This document shows positions 50,330 to 62,445 of a stretch of 64,000 nt of DNA, piece after piece. This stretch comes from Datnioides undecimradiatus (taxonomy: Eukaryota > Chordata > Actinopteri > Lobotiformes > Datnioididae). The DNA lies in contig WARS01000029.1 of assembly GCA_008933995.1 (NCBI GenBank), positions 9,681,107 to 9,745,106 of the forward strand, given 5' to 3'. The stretch's first letter is position 1. Each line of letters opens with the position of its first letter. Position numbers and translations under genes: made by a program. The notes under the pieces are model-generated. The model was not told where the DNA came from. It searched no databases and saw only the letters and a program-made list of their open reading frames with translations.

Positions 50330-53300
50330 CTGAAGAGGAAACAGGACAGAGAAAGCTTTAAAGCATGAGAAACAATAGTTTTGAGGTAGCTTGTGATACC
50401 AGCAGACTGTTGTCCTTGAAGAATTTCAGCCAATGCTTTCAGTCATTGCCACTGACCCGCTTACAGCCTACAGTCCTGTATCACCAACTTCAAAGGTCAA
50501 ACCCAATTGTAATGGTCCACATTTTGGCTGAGCGTGAAATGTTGTGTGAGACAGATTTGTCCCCTTTGCTCTGGGAGGAATTGGAGCATAAAGGTTTTTC
50601 AATCTCAGTAACAGATTGAGCTGTCAGACTACAAGATGAGCTGACACTGTAACAGAATTAAGATATGTATAAAATGTTATTGATTACAGAGAAAGCTAAA
50701 ATCCTGTTGGGGTCTGAAGAGAAAGAAAATGAGACATGAACGAGCCAATAAGGAGTGTGAATATAAAGGAGTGTGATACATAAAAAATGTCAAAATCAGG
50801 CCAGTGGCAAATGGCCAGTCAGTGTGGACAGGCAGGTAGCACTGCAAAAAAAATCCATAACTCTTACCCCAGTTGAGTTTTATCAGTTTGTACATTTTTC
50901 ATTTATTTTATTTTTTTTTAATGAAACTGAAAAGTTCAATTTAAAGTCAAGAAGAATCATCATCAATCATTAGCATGAAACTGTGGGTGAACCGGCAACA
51001 AGGCTTAGAAAGAGCAGAGCTTTACAGCATTGGACCAGGACTCAAAATCCTCCACTGTGCTGTACATCTGAAACTCTTGTCTTCAGCCCAACTCTCCCTT
51101 GTGGCTGTTGCCCTGGAAACAAGTGCAATCATCCCTGGTTACAAGACCCACTTTGCTCACAGTGACTGCTAGCCTTTAAGAAGCCCGAATAAGACATCTT
51201 CCTGACAACAGAGCCCAATTAATAGAACTGGCATCCATTAAAAGCTCTCTACTCATCATGATCACTGACTGGAGAGCTTTATTTTGGAAAAAAAAAAAGA
51301 AAAACAAAACACAGATATAAATTCGTTTCTGGACACATAACCATGAACATGAACTGGAGAATGTAACAGGGAACATTTTTTACCAACAACTAGTTTTCAC
51401 TGAGTGTTTGAGACAGTAGAAGTATACATAATATAATATATGTATACTATACTTTAATAATTTAACATAATTGTTAAGAAAATACAGAGTGAACCATCTT
51501 CATCTTACACTCAAGCTACTCATCTGGCTAATCAAGCCAATCTTGACACAATGTATCAAGAACTTTAAACTGCTAAATGACTTATGAGGGTTACAGGTAT
51601 GAGACAAGTCAGTTGTGTTGGTGTGTTTGCACTTTGGTCCAACACTAATTGGAATCACAGTTCAGCTCCACAGCCAGCGTCACTCTGTTTACACAGGAGC
51701 AACACATATTTTAATTATTATGACGTAGCGTAGACGTGACTGAGAAGATGTCAGAGTCTGTTCCACTATAGCGAGGCAAGAAACAGATGAATGAATAAAA
51801 GTAAGTGTTTTGATTAAAATGGATGCCATAAGAAAATGACCCACAATTCCATAGTGGGCAAATTTGTCATTTGAGTTTGCGTTAGACTACAGTATGTTAG
51901 GCTGCTTAAACCCATATTTGTTTGTGTTTGTGAGTCAATTTGCGTATTTATTGCAGCATCACAGAGCAAGTTACTTTTAATGGAAAGCATCTACACTGAC
52001 TTGAGTTTATTTTAAAAGTGACAATGACTGGAGAGTGTTCTCAAGGTCAACAGCATTGGCTTGTGAAATTAGCTCAAAATAACCTGTGCGTAGAGTCGAT
52101 GAAACTGCCACGATCTCATTGTGCAGAGAGAGGATACAGGGAGGATTTGTGGCTTTGGATGAGTGTAAAAAGTATGACTCTGACACTTGAGACAGGTCTT
52201 TACTCCTAACGGTGAACCTTTTCAACTTTTCAACTATGACTGGCTTTTTGTAACCAAGATCTCTCCCAAACACAACTCCCCAATTCACAACCACAGTCTG
52301 TTTTCTACATCATAATGAGACTTGCTCAGTGTCTAGACAGGTCCCAACTGTACTGTGTAAAATATAACTGATGAGCTCTGGCTTGAACCCCTTCTGTTGC
52401 CTGCAAATATAAATTTATGAATTTAACTTGTGAGCTTACTTTTCAAGACTGACGCCCAATTAGCCTGTGCTAACTAGCTGTGTTCCATCATGAAACAGAC
52501 TGTGTTTTGAAAGGCAAGTTCAAAGCAGCGGACAATAATTCAGGATTTGCATGAGAAAATAATTTCAAAACAGACCAATCCAGACATACAGGACATCTCA
52601 AATCAATAATCCAAAAAGTATAACTCATCTGCTCTGATGGTACTGTGCCGACATGTGATCAATCACTTTAATTTGCAGTGTGGAAAATGAGGAAATGTGG
52701 AAAAACTTAAAGTAAAACACAACACAGTGTTGATATGGGCCTGTGCAAATCCTTTAATTTATGTATCTTAGTTCTTGGCCCCTACTTTTAGCCCCCTCTA
52801 TTAGTCTGTACTGACTTGTGTATCCACCACACACTATGCAGGAATGAAACCACTAAATATTTACACTTGGGTGGCAGCTTTTCCATGAGCTAACCCAATT
52901 AATCAAAGTAAAAGTTAAAGATCCTCAATGATGCAGTGCACCTACGTCAGGGAACAAAGCATTACTTGATGGTTTGCTTACTCACTTTGGCCACTTTAAG
53001 TGCATTTATAGCTTTCAAATGAATTTACTGGGTGACACAGCATTAGCTTAGTGCCTAATTTCCCCTATCTCTGATGTGGCAAAGCAGCAACAAACCAATC
53101 CCATTTAATAATACTCTGCCAAGATGTTTCCTATTGGCCTTTACTTAGCCTGTCCAAACATTGTAAAATGTTATCCCAGAGATGCACAAACACCCAAATG
53201 CACACACAAACACATCCTGTTGTCAGTTTGTGGAGTTACAGATGCAGATCCGCTCCGTATCCCCACAACAAATGATCAACTCCAGGCAAGATCAGTTTTA

Positions 53301-56300
53301 AAAAGGCCAAGGGACCAGCGTCATTTCTCAAAGGCCTCTTTTCCCTCCTGTCTCTTCCTTTCTGCTGAGCAATTTGAGGATATTGATTCGGATCCGCTGT
53401 GGTCTGATGAGCTAAAATGACAACAAGGAGAACTAATCTTGTTTATTAGACCACAAACCCACAGTCTCTAATCATATTGAATGACAACAGACCATTGAAT
53501 TGGGGGAAATGCAAGTGTAGGACCACATGCTTCTTCTCGGGTTGTGGTGCTTTTGGCACTGGGATTGTTCAACTAAATGATTAAGAGACTTCTTTCAGCA
53601 CTTTGAAGTCAGGGGAGTCTGGGACATACAGAGTATTTTTGTTATATTGTTAATATATTCAACCACTTGGATATGAACCAAAAGCTTAATAACCTTTTTG
53701 GGTTTCTGAAAGGGTTTAATGACAGAAGTTTGACTTGTTTGCTTGCTTGCACTGACTGACACATGCTGTTCTTTTCTCCCTGCAAAAACTGATGTTTACT
53801 GTGGTAAGAAACTGTCTCAGCTGACAGTTCAGTTGTGATATTAAACACTAATTTTAATGTTTGCAGCTTCATGGTGTTGAAGAGCTCAAAAGGCATCTAC
53901 AGATCACTCTAAAGGGTTTAATGAGACAGGCTCTTGAGATCAGAAAGAAAAAATTGCTTGAGCTGCACTCGAGTTGTTTGTTGACTTGTACTTCAATGTG
54001 GTGACTGGCTGCAGAAACATTGCAACAGACAGTTTCTAAAGGCTGACATTCTGCTGTCAGTTTTTCCCCAAATTTACAAAACTTGGCATTATTCTGCATT
54101 TAAACCTTGGACTTTATGGCAGAAAATAAGGTCTGAAGGCTAAAGTGGCACTCCTCACTAATAGGTTTCATAATACCTGTGGTGCTACACAAAGCAATCA
54201 ACAAGCACTAGTAATAACAAAGCAATCAGCTGTCACTGTTCAGAGAGCTTCTGTGTTTACTGGTTCCAACAAAATAGGTGCAACTGTCTCATTCTACTCT
54301 AGGAAATGTGGAAAATGCCCTTTTTAAAGGTCCTCTGCACTCATAAGCATGTATAAATACCAGATAGAGAGCTGTATTAGTTCTGAGTAAGAGATGCAGT
54401 ACGGTGCAACGCTCACAGAAATGGATAGTCGGTGAAGGATCAGCTGACCATGTGTAAATGTCAGATGAAAGCTAGAAGGAAGAAGAAAGGCCTCAGTAAC
54501 TGAATGGATGCAGACTGAGAGTAAGATGGAGAAAAGGAGTAGAAGAAGAACTGGAAGCAGGAAAGAGGCTGATATTTCCCTGACCAAAGAAAAGGTTTGG
54601 CCTTTCTCATTACAGCAGACCTGCCTGTCGTTTCCTCGGCTAGTTCCTCTTTGATATCCCATGACGTCGTGTTCTCTAACCTTTAGGTTTTGCAGAGCAC
54701 ATATGCGTTCCTTCAGCATCGCTTTACTTCACAGTTGTACAGTTGCGCATATCCATACCTTGGAGCAACTCAGTGCAACGTCTGACTTTGACTGTTGGCC
54801 ACTGAGCAGCTCCACTGGGGCGTTCAGGGATCAAATACCCTGCTTGGGGGTATCTAGACAGCTGCAAGTGGGCAAAATGTTTCTAATTCACTCCTGTTAT
54901 TCTTTCTTTGGATTCAAAATGGTGACTTCCTGATTATAAGACTACAGTTGAGCTTCTAAGTTTTTAATGCAGCTGATCTAACAGAGTATGTATCGTTGTA
55001 TACCAGCTTGTGCCTTAACTTTGACACGTGCTCATACATACACTGCAAAATTTCCGTGCTGTCTCTGCGGCTCAGTCGATGTGATCTACCTTTGCTGCAC
55101 AGAGGATTGTGGGTCAGAATAGCCAGAAAAGTATGCTGGCTGCACACTGCAAAATGAGACACCATGCAGTAGATTGTGCACCTTGAGATTTTTAGCATAT
55201 TACATTTGACATACCATGTAATGGTAAAATGTTTTTATGTCATATGTAGCATTACAGTCGCCTGGGTATTCGAACACAGTGCAGTTCTCTAGCCTTTAGG
55301 TCCTGCTTTTCCCAAGATACTAGCTTTATTATATGCTGACTGTGAAAACTGTATTAATGTTTAGTTATTTTAATCACACTTTGATGGATGAATTGCACAC
55401 ATCCATCCAATCATGGGTCATTCTGGAGACACAAACACACACACACACAAATGTTTTTTTTTTTGCTTTCTCATTTAAGCTGATTACATCCATAAATCTT
55501 GTTTTGATTTCTCATAAGGTACCAAGATGCTCCTTCACGGTCAATATCCTGTTTTTATTGTGCTGCTACATTGCTGGCTCTTGATATTTCCACCCGGGGA
55601 AATAGACAAACACCATTCATCTTTAATACGGCTTCTTGGTGGAAAGAGGAGAGATGAAAATCCACCGTAGAAGCCTGATTTAACATTGCACAAAAGGAGG
55701 TGCAAAAACAAACCACAGCGACCTACAAAAGATACTGTGTGATGTATTTCACCTCAGTGTTGTGCGTCTGTTGTAAGTAAACTCAGATCTCTACTGTTAG
55801 AGCTATGAGCTGCTTGTTGTGGCCTGAACCATGTAGAGGAAAACGCACAATACTTCACTAACTCAATAAAAAGCATGTTGAATGTTGAAGTCATTAGAAT
55901 CAACACACTGGCTTTATTCCACTGCAAAATGATCTGAATTGAGGTAATGGCTACAGTAATGACTTTACCACAAATTACAGTAAGAAAAAGCTTTAAGGGG
56001 CTTCACGGGATCATGGCTAATGGTCAGTATGTGCCCGTTTTTATTGGAGAGTAGGGCTTAATCAGTTATTTCTGATAATCCTCAAAGTTTCTAAAGACTC
56101 TTTCATCAGAAAGTGCAAAAGCAGAAAAGGACTATAAACTGAACAGAGCTAAATGCGTGCGTGCGCACACACACACACGAAAAAGTGATTCAACATTAGC
56201 TCGGGTGATGTAATATTGAAATGCAGTCTGCTTTTAGTATTACAGCTCCCCTGTCCAGGCCCAGAGGTTCCACACTGGGGGATATGTCTAAAAATTGAAT

Positions 56301-59300
56301 CTGTCTTGCTTCAGGTAACTTCACGCCAATTCAGCTGGACATGGAAAAGCTCTCAGCTGTACCTCTCTCTGGTCTCCTTTGAAGGTCACCACCAAGTACA
56401 CTGTAAAGTTAAAGGAAAAGCCTATGAAGCTTAGCTTTTTCATATGTGTATATAGTGGAGAAAAAGAAAGCGATGATAACATTCAAAAAAGTTCAAGAGA
56501 TGATTTTTCTCATAGTTTTTCATCTTTACTGTAATACATACAGAAAGATCACAAAATAACTCAGATAATCACATTAAAGCATTTAGCAGAAAGGTGTTTG
56601 CCTTACTTCAAGATGAATCGGTATTTTAGTCTTTTTAATTGCCCTTAACCTTTATAACCTTTATTTTACAAGCATAGAAATTGAGGTAACTCTACTGAGA
56701 CACTGAAAGCCAAAACAGCAAGACAGTTGTTTTCTAAAGTTTGCAATGAGGAGTCTTGTTATATACAAAAAATCCTGCAGTTTCGGTCTCAAGGTTAGGA
56801 CTAAATTGAGGTGAAAGATTTAAGACAATCCCCACAGGTGATTTTCAAACTCAGCTGTAGTAAACAATTTACCGCATTTAATTAACTGAAATATTTCTGC
56901 TAAACACACTTAATAAAGTGCCAGTCAGACAGGTAAAACTGCATTTTCTCTTAACTGCGTGATTCACCAAGAACTGAATTTTGAATTTGAAGTCTCCCAA
57001 AATAATCAAAAATCCTTTTTTCTCTGCAATCGTTCTTTTTCGGGTGGAGACATGGCACAAATCCTCAGAAAGCTTGTCCAATTGTGAGCAGAAGAAAAAA
57101 AAAAAAGCGCTCACACAGACATTTGCCACACAAGCCCATGCACACTTTTGGCTGCACAAAATACCAACTGTGAGGTCTGGCATCAGTGGTGGGAATGGAG
57201 CTTTAAAGCAGCATACCTTCTCCCTCCATATGCTCCCAAATCCAACCTAGCAATTATATGGAAACCTCAAAGCTAACCTTAGAACACTATCTGGGGACAG
57301 GATCATGGCTACCAGCCAGTGTTGACCTACCCCGGAGATACGCCTGGACTCCAAATCCTTCCATCATGAAAAAGGCCCACTGGGCTGAACTATTTCAAGT
57401 GTGGATAGTGATTAAACAGTGCTTTAATTTAAGGGCATTTACCTGGGATTCAAACTGAATCGCTGTGACAATGCAGATATCAGCTAAATCTGGAACAATA
57501 CATCATTCCTCATTGTTTTTAAAAAACTATAAATTCTCATACACCAACTTTGCCCAAAGAACCTACTTTTCCATTTATATCATAGTTTCCATTTCACACT
57601 ATGTGAGATCTCATTGCATGCACCCTAGAACCTCTAACAAAGCAGAGCACAGTACTGTAGATTATCAGCAGAGCATTACCAGATATTACCAGTCACCAGT
57701 TCAGAAACATAGTTCTCTGTCTGGCTGCACATATACTAAAGTGAAGAGAGAGGGAGGTGATAGTATACTACACAGTTTTAGATTCTTTTAGTGTTTCTAT
57801 GAACAGTTTAATGTAAGAATCAAAGCAAATGCTTCTCTAAGAGAAGGGTTTGGATTACTCCATTTTATTGTGCTATATTGTAGATGTATACTTCATTGTA
57901 CTGGGCAGATGTAATTCAAAAATACAATTAAAGCAGATGTTACAATAGCGTAATGAATTACTGTGCTTATCTGAGAAAATGGGATTCCTGTACAAAGCTC
58001 TGCACATGGCCTCCTCTGTAGCAGCATGCATTCATTACAGATTAAGTGCTATTACAGCCTCACCAGTCCTTGCCATTGTACTACCAGTAATAAGGGACAA
58101 CCAGGTGAATAATGTAAGATTTGTCACAAAATCCCCTGCTCTAAATTCAAAAGAGAAAATGAAAAAGATTTTTTTATTAATAACAATAAACCGACTGAGC
58201 CAGGATGTGTACAGATATCAAGATGCGTTTGATACATTTTTACAAGAATTAGATTCACCCAGTTTTTTCTTATTCAAGCACTGGCAGTAAGTATACAGAT
58301 AATTGTAGTGACAAATTCACAAATCAAATTAAAGAGTGTTTAATTACATTTAAAGCCTAGTCCTTAATAAATATTAGACATTTCAAGATTGTTTAAGAAT
58401 CTGCAGACACCCTGAGCAATTACACCAGAGCTGGAAGTCTATTTGCGTATAATCTACGGAGAAGACTTAACCTATTTCCAGCAATCAACTTGTAGGTATC
58501 TCCCCTCTGAGGCCTGACCCCAGAAAGAGACCGGACACATTGATCCATACAGGAAATGTCTTGAAATCATTGTCAGTCTGACCTCTCACCCGCTGGTGAG
58601 TTCGCCTTGGGTAAACCTACCAGGAGCTGTTTCCTTTGAAAACAAAGCTCTCAGGCTCACAGGGGCACAAGAGCTCGTTCATTACAACAGGCGGATTTTC
58701 TTCATTTTCTGCACTTTGAGAAAAATATTTCTGCACACTGCAAATGAAAGATCTTTCTTAGTACTGAGATAAACAACAATCACTGGTTGCTGACCCGTGT
58801 TGTATCAGCTGATACGAAACATTTAGTTTAAGCATGTTTTCCTCTCTGCAGTGCTCACAGGCCTCTAGACAAATGTGTTCCCGTATTCAGGGTTGAGAGC
58901 ACAGAAGCATCACTTCAGTACCTGAACCCTCGTCACGTGGACTCTGCATTACCGTGTTCTTTTTGCAGATGTAAAATATATCAGATTAAAAGCAAAAACC
59001 AAGCAAAACGTATCTGCCTAGAACACAGCATATAATGATGCCCGGGACATCACATGACATCACATAATGTGCTCGCTGCCTACCCAGCCATACTGTGCTG
59101 CCTGGGAGTCGCCGCTGGCATTGAGCATAACATACTGGCTGTGACTTCGCCGAAGCTGAAGAGGACAGAAAGTACTTGGATGGGCTTCCCTTCCACCCTG
59201 CTGCTTCAGCTCCTCTTTGTTCGTAAGATCAAGGGCAAAATAAGGACAGAGGAAGCTAGTTTGATGTTGAGAAGTATTTTTTTGCCTGGCACTCAGCTAA

Positions 59301-59545
59301 GCTTTCTGTACTTCGCCTTATGTCTGTATGCATCTTACTGTGTGTGATGCCGTCTGCCTGCTTGTACGAATCCAGCAGTTCAGTGTTCTCTGCCTCAGAG
59401 CGTGGCAGCGCTCTCACACTACATAGCGGCACGTACACTCTGCACATACAAGCACACACTGTGCATACGACATATGCAAGCCCTAGCACCCCCACTCTTG
59501 CAACCACCTACACACACACACACACATCACCCTGCCTACTGGAGG

Positions 59546-59559
59546 GTAACCATGGAAAC
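59546..59559. promoter_or_regulatory. RFX X-box-like site
   Basis: GTAACCATGGAAAC matches the two-arm X-box pattern (GTNRCC, AT spacer, RGNAAC) at all fixed positions. It sits in a slightly CpG-richer patch (59040-59600) in the camsap2 5' intron. Function is inferred. Confidence 0.45.
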
Positions 59560-59888
59560 GGAGCGCCTGCCCAATAGGGGTTGTGATGGAGGCAGCAGAA
59601 GAGAGGAGGAAGTGTATTCACCTCTATTCATCCATGCTATACATGAGTTGATGAGTCAATCTGTCGCACTGTCGCGCAATTTTATTACTACAGAATATTA
59701 AATATGAATATAATTGTGTAAATATTAAAATGTATACAAGTTAGTGTTTAGATGCATTTCTAAATACCCAACACACAATGTTAGAAATTCCTATGAATAT
59801 AAACTAAAGCTTGCTTTATCTGGATGTGGGTGGAAATTGTCCTTGCCTAAATCGCACACATACACTGATTTTAGTGTACGTTAACATG

Positions 59889-59951
59889 AAAATATAATGC
59901 ATTATGATACAGTATGTATCATAAAATATAATGCATTATGATACAGTATGT
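59889..59951. repeat. 34-bp tandem duplication with palindromic core
   Basis: A unit beginning AAAATATAATGCATTATGAT recurs after exactly 34 bp, with about 1.9 copies and no mismatch seen. Each copy contains the palindrome ATAATGCATTAT. Confidence 0.9.
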
Positions 59952-61814
59952 GGTGATGTGGGGTAGTTTTTGTTTGTCCAAAACAATAATGTAAGGTTTG
60001 ATACAGTGTACAGCTGTATGTTATACTTTGGATATTTTATGTTATAGATTTAAGATATTTGATATCTTATTGTCTGCGTGCCCCCCAGTTTCTGGGACCA
60101 GTGTACTTCTGATTTCATTGTATAGTATTGAATTGTTGAATTTGGGTTTTTTTCCACAACCTCCATCACATACATGTATATACATTCCTACTGTACAGGC
60201 GTAAATGTACGGTAGGGGTGTTGTAAGCATCTTTAAATATTTCGGCACCTGACTAAGATCAAAGTGGGGTCCCGATGTTGTCCAATTAAATAAATTCATG
60301 GTTTGTGGTCAGTTTGCGGGCGTTACGTGTTTCACTTCAAGACTTCTAGTCCTTGTATGAAGAGATACTAAAAAACAGGCATCTCGTATTGATAAGTCCT
60401 ACCATCAATACGTAAAAAGAAACTGCTATAATCAACTACAAGAGAGATTCTTTTCCTTCCATCAACATGATGCTGTAATTAATTTAAACAGGTTTAAAAT
60501 ACATCAATTAAAAATCCACAAATTGACAATAAGCTGACTCTTGTAAATGCTTTCACCCTAATGCAATCGAAGTCTGTTCATCTACTCATAAGCAGTGCAT
60601 TTGCCATTAAGGTTGGATTTAAAAGCATTCTATAACATAAGTGTGACTATAAACCTGTCTGTTTTATGGCTTTTCTGACATACAGTCACAGACAAAGCAC
60701 CCATACATCCAATAAAACAACTCAGAAACCATATAAGGCGCTGAGCCTCTTAGTCTCAGTATTCACAGCATACGGCTCACGGCATACCACCACGATGGAG
60801 TCTGATTTATACAGTACATTAAAAAGTCTTGGCAGCAACATGACCTATTTACTGCAGCTTTATTAATTATTAAAGCTATGACATTCAAGGTTTGTCAGCC
60901 TGGAAAGGCATTGATCGTCATTACAATGAGGTCAAGCAAGTAAAGAGTTTCGAGATCATTCTAGTAGGACATTTCATCTTCTGAAAACTAAAAAAAACCC
61001 AAAACATTCTGCGTCTTTGAGGAGTTCATTTGAACCCAGGAAATGGAAACAGCAGTACTTGTCCCATTGTCATTATCACCGCTGGTGATTAACCATCAGT
61101 GGTCTAGCGAGGCCACTTTGTATTTGTATGACTGATCAACATAAACTCTCAATGAATAAAAAAAGCTCAATCTAAAGCACTGTCTATATATTGACCGCTC
61201 TCTCTCTACACCGACCACAGTCCTTTCCTGAGTGTGCAACTAGGTCCTTAGATACTTACAGACACACATACTTACAGACGCAATTAGCAACCCACATACA
61301 CACACGTGCAAGTGTGGACGCGCATGCAGGCAGAGACACATCCTCATTCATCATCAAGATTTCTTGGCCTTTTTGGATCTTGACGTCATTCTCATCCCAC
61401 TCACTGAGATATCTCCATAGCAACAGGGTAACACCACTTGACATCAGGATGTCGATTCATCAAGCCAAGATACTGGTCTGTAATGCAATAATGCTTATCT
61501 GCTGGTTATGGTGTCCGACTTTGATGTTTCGCAGCTGCACAGACATATTCTGAGTTCATGTTCTTGGGAGATTTTACCATTCAAGTTTATTTGATTGTTC
61601 TTTCGTTGACTGAATTCTCAGAGAGTTTCTACTCAATAACCAAGAACAAAGCTGGTCACACAGTGCCAACGCTTTAAAAATAATACAATCCATAAACTTT
61701 TCAATCAAAGCCTTTTGATAATGTATTTTAATTATCATCATGCTAGCAGGGGTGCTTCAGGTAGGCTGTGATGCATGATGCTAAAAAAAAGATACTTTCA
61801 GCAGCCCACCTCCA

Positions 61815-62010
61815 CATCTCTCCCTCGCGCTCTGTGAGCGCTACAGGTGGAGAAGCATGTCAGCGATACAGAATGTGTGTAGGCGACTGAGTGGGCGGTA
61901 GCTGCGATTTGGATCCCGCGTCTTCATGTGTGGGAATCCGTCACATGGCTGAAGACAGAAGGGCGAGTGGGCAGAATAGTGACAGCGAGGGAGAAAGTCG
62001 GTTTGGCAAC
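61815..62010. promoter_or_regulatory. CpG-rich patch in the camsap2 5' intron
   Basis: About 13 CpGs were counted by eye in roughly 190 bp at about 55% GC, against a CpG-poor, AT-rich intron on both sides. It includes CTCGCGCTC, GGGCGGTAGC and CCCGCG. It could be an internal promoter or enhancer. No first exon was identified. Confidence 0.35.
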
Positions 62011-62193
62011 CTAGTCAAAATGCCAGTACATGTGACGTGTCAGACGAAACATCAGCAGCATCCAACTCTGCTGCTGACTGACCTACTAAAGCTCCATCAA
62101 ACATCCCTTAAAGTTGCTTATTCTGAAAATTCTTCTACCTTATGCAAACTGCTGAGTTAAAAGAAAATGTTCAGCTTAAAATGCCATGAAGCA

Positions 62194-62241
62194 GCATTTA
62201 ACGACATTGCTGGGCTCTTATCCAGAGCAGCTTACAGTTGG
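62194..62241. repeat. Fossil SINE-like fragment
   Basis: GGGCTCTTATCCAGAGCAGC followed by TTACAGTTGG resembles the widespread fish repeat word GCTTTTATCCAAAGCGACTTACA. Only about 50 bp is recognisable. Confidence 0.45.
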
Positions 62242-62304
62242 AGCTGCAGGTCTATTGCTCCTTCACAGTCTTATGTTTTCCTTGTAGGGTAGATAGTCAA
62301 GACA

Positions 62305-62445
62305 TGGGGCTGGGACGATATGCTTATCTCCTGATTCCATACTCTCATGATACCTGGGTGCCTATTTGATATGTATTGTGCTTTTTAAGGATTGTGTTTT
62401 TTAAGTATTGTGACTTAATGTTATGATTTTTTGCAGCTCTAGATG
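62305..62445. repeat. Degraded MITE-like fragment
   Basis: GGGGCTGGGACGATATGC, CTCCTGATTC and repeated TTTTTAAG-ATTGTG words resemble a common teleost element starting GGGCTGGGCGATAT. Ends and TSD are unclear. Confidence 0.4.

Noticed and set aside
57979-58290. Plus-strand open frame of 103 residues in the camsap2 intron
   Set aside because: No family resemblance, no splice or promoter context, and composition like the surrounding AT-rich intron. Likely chance.
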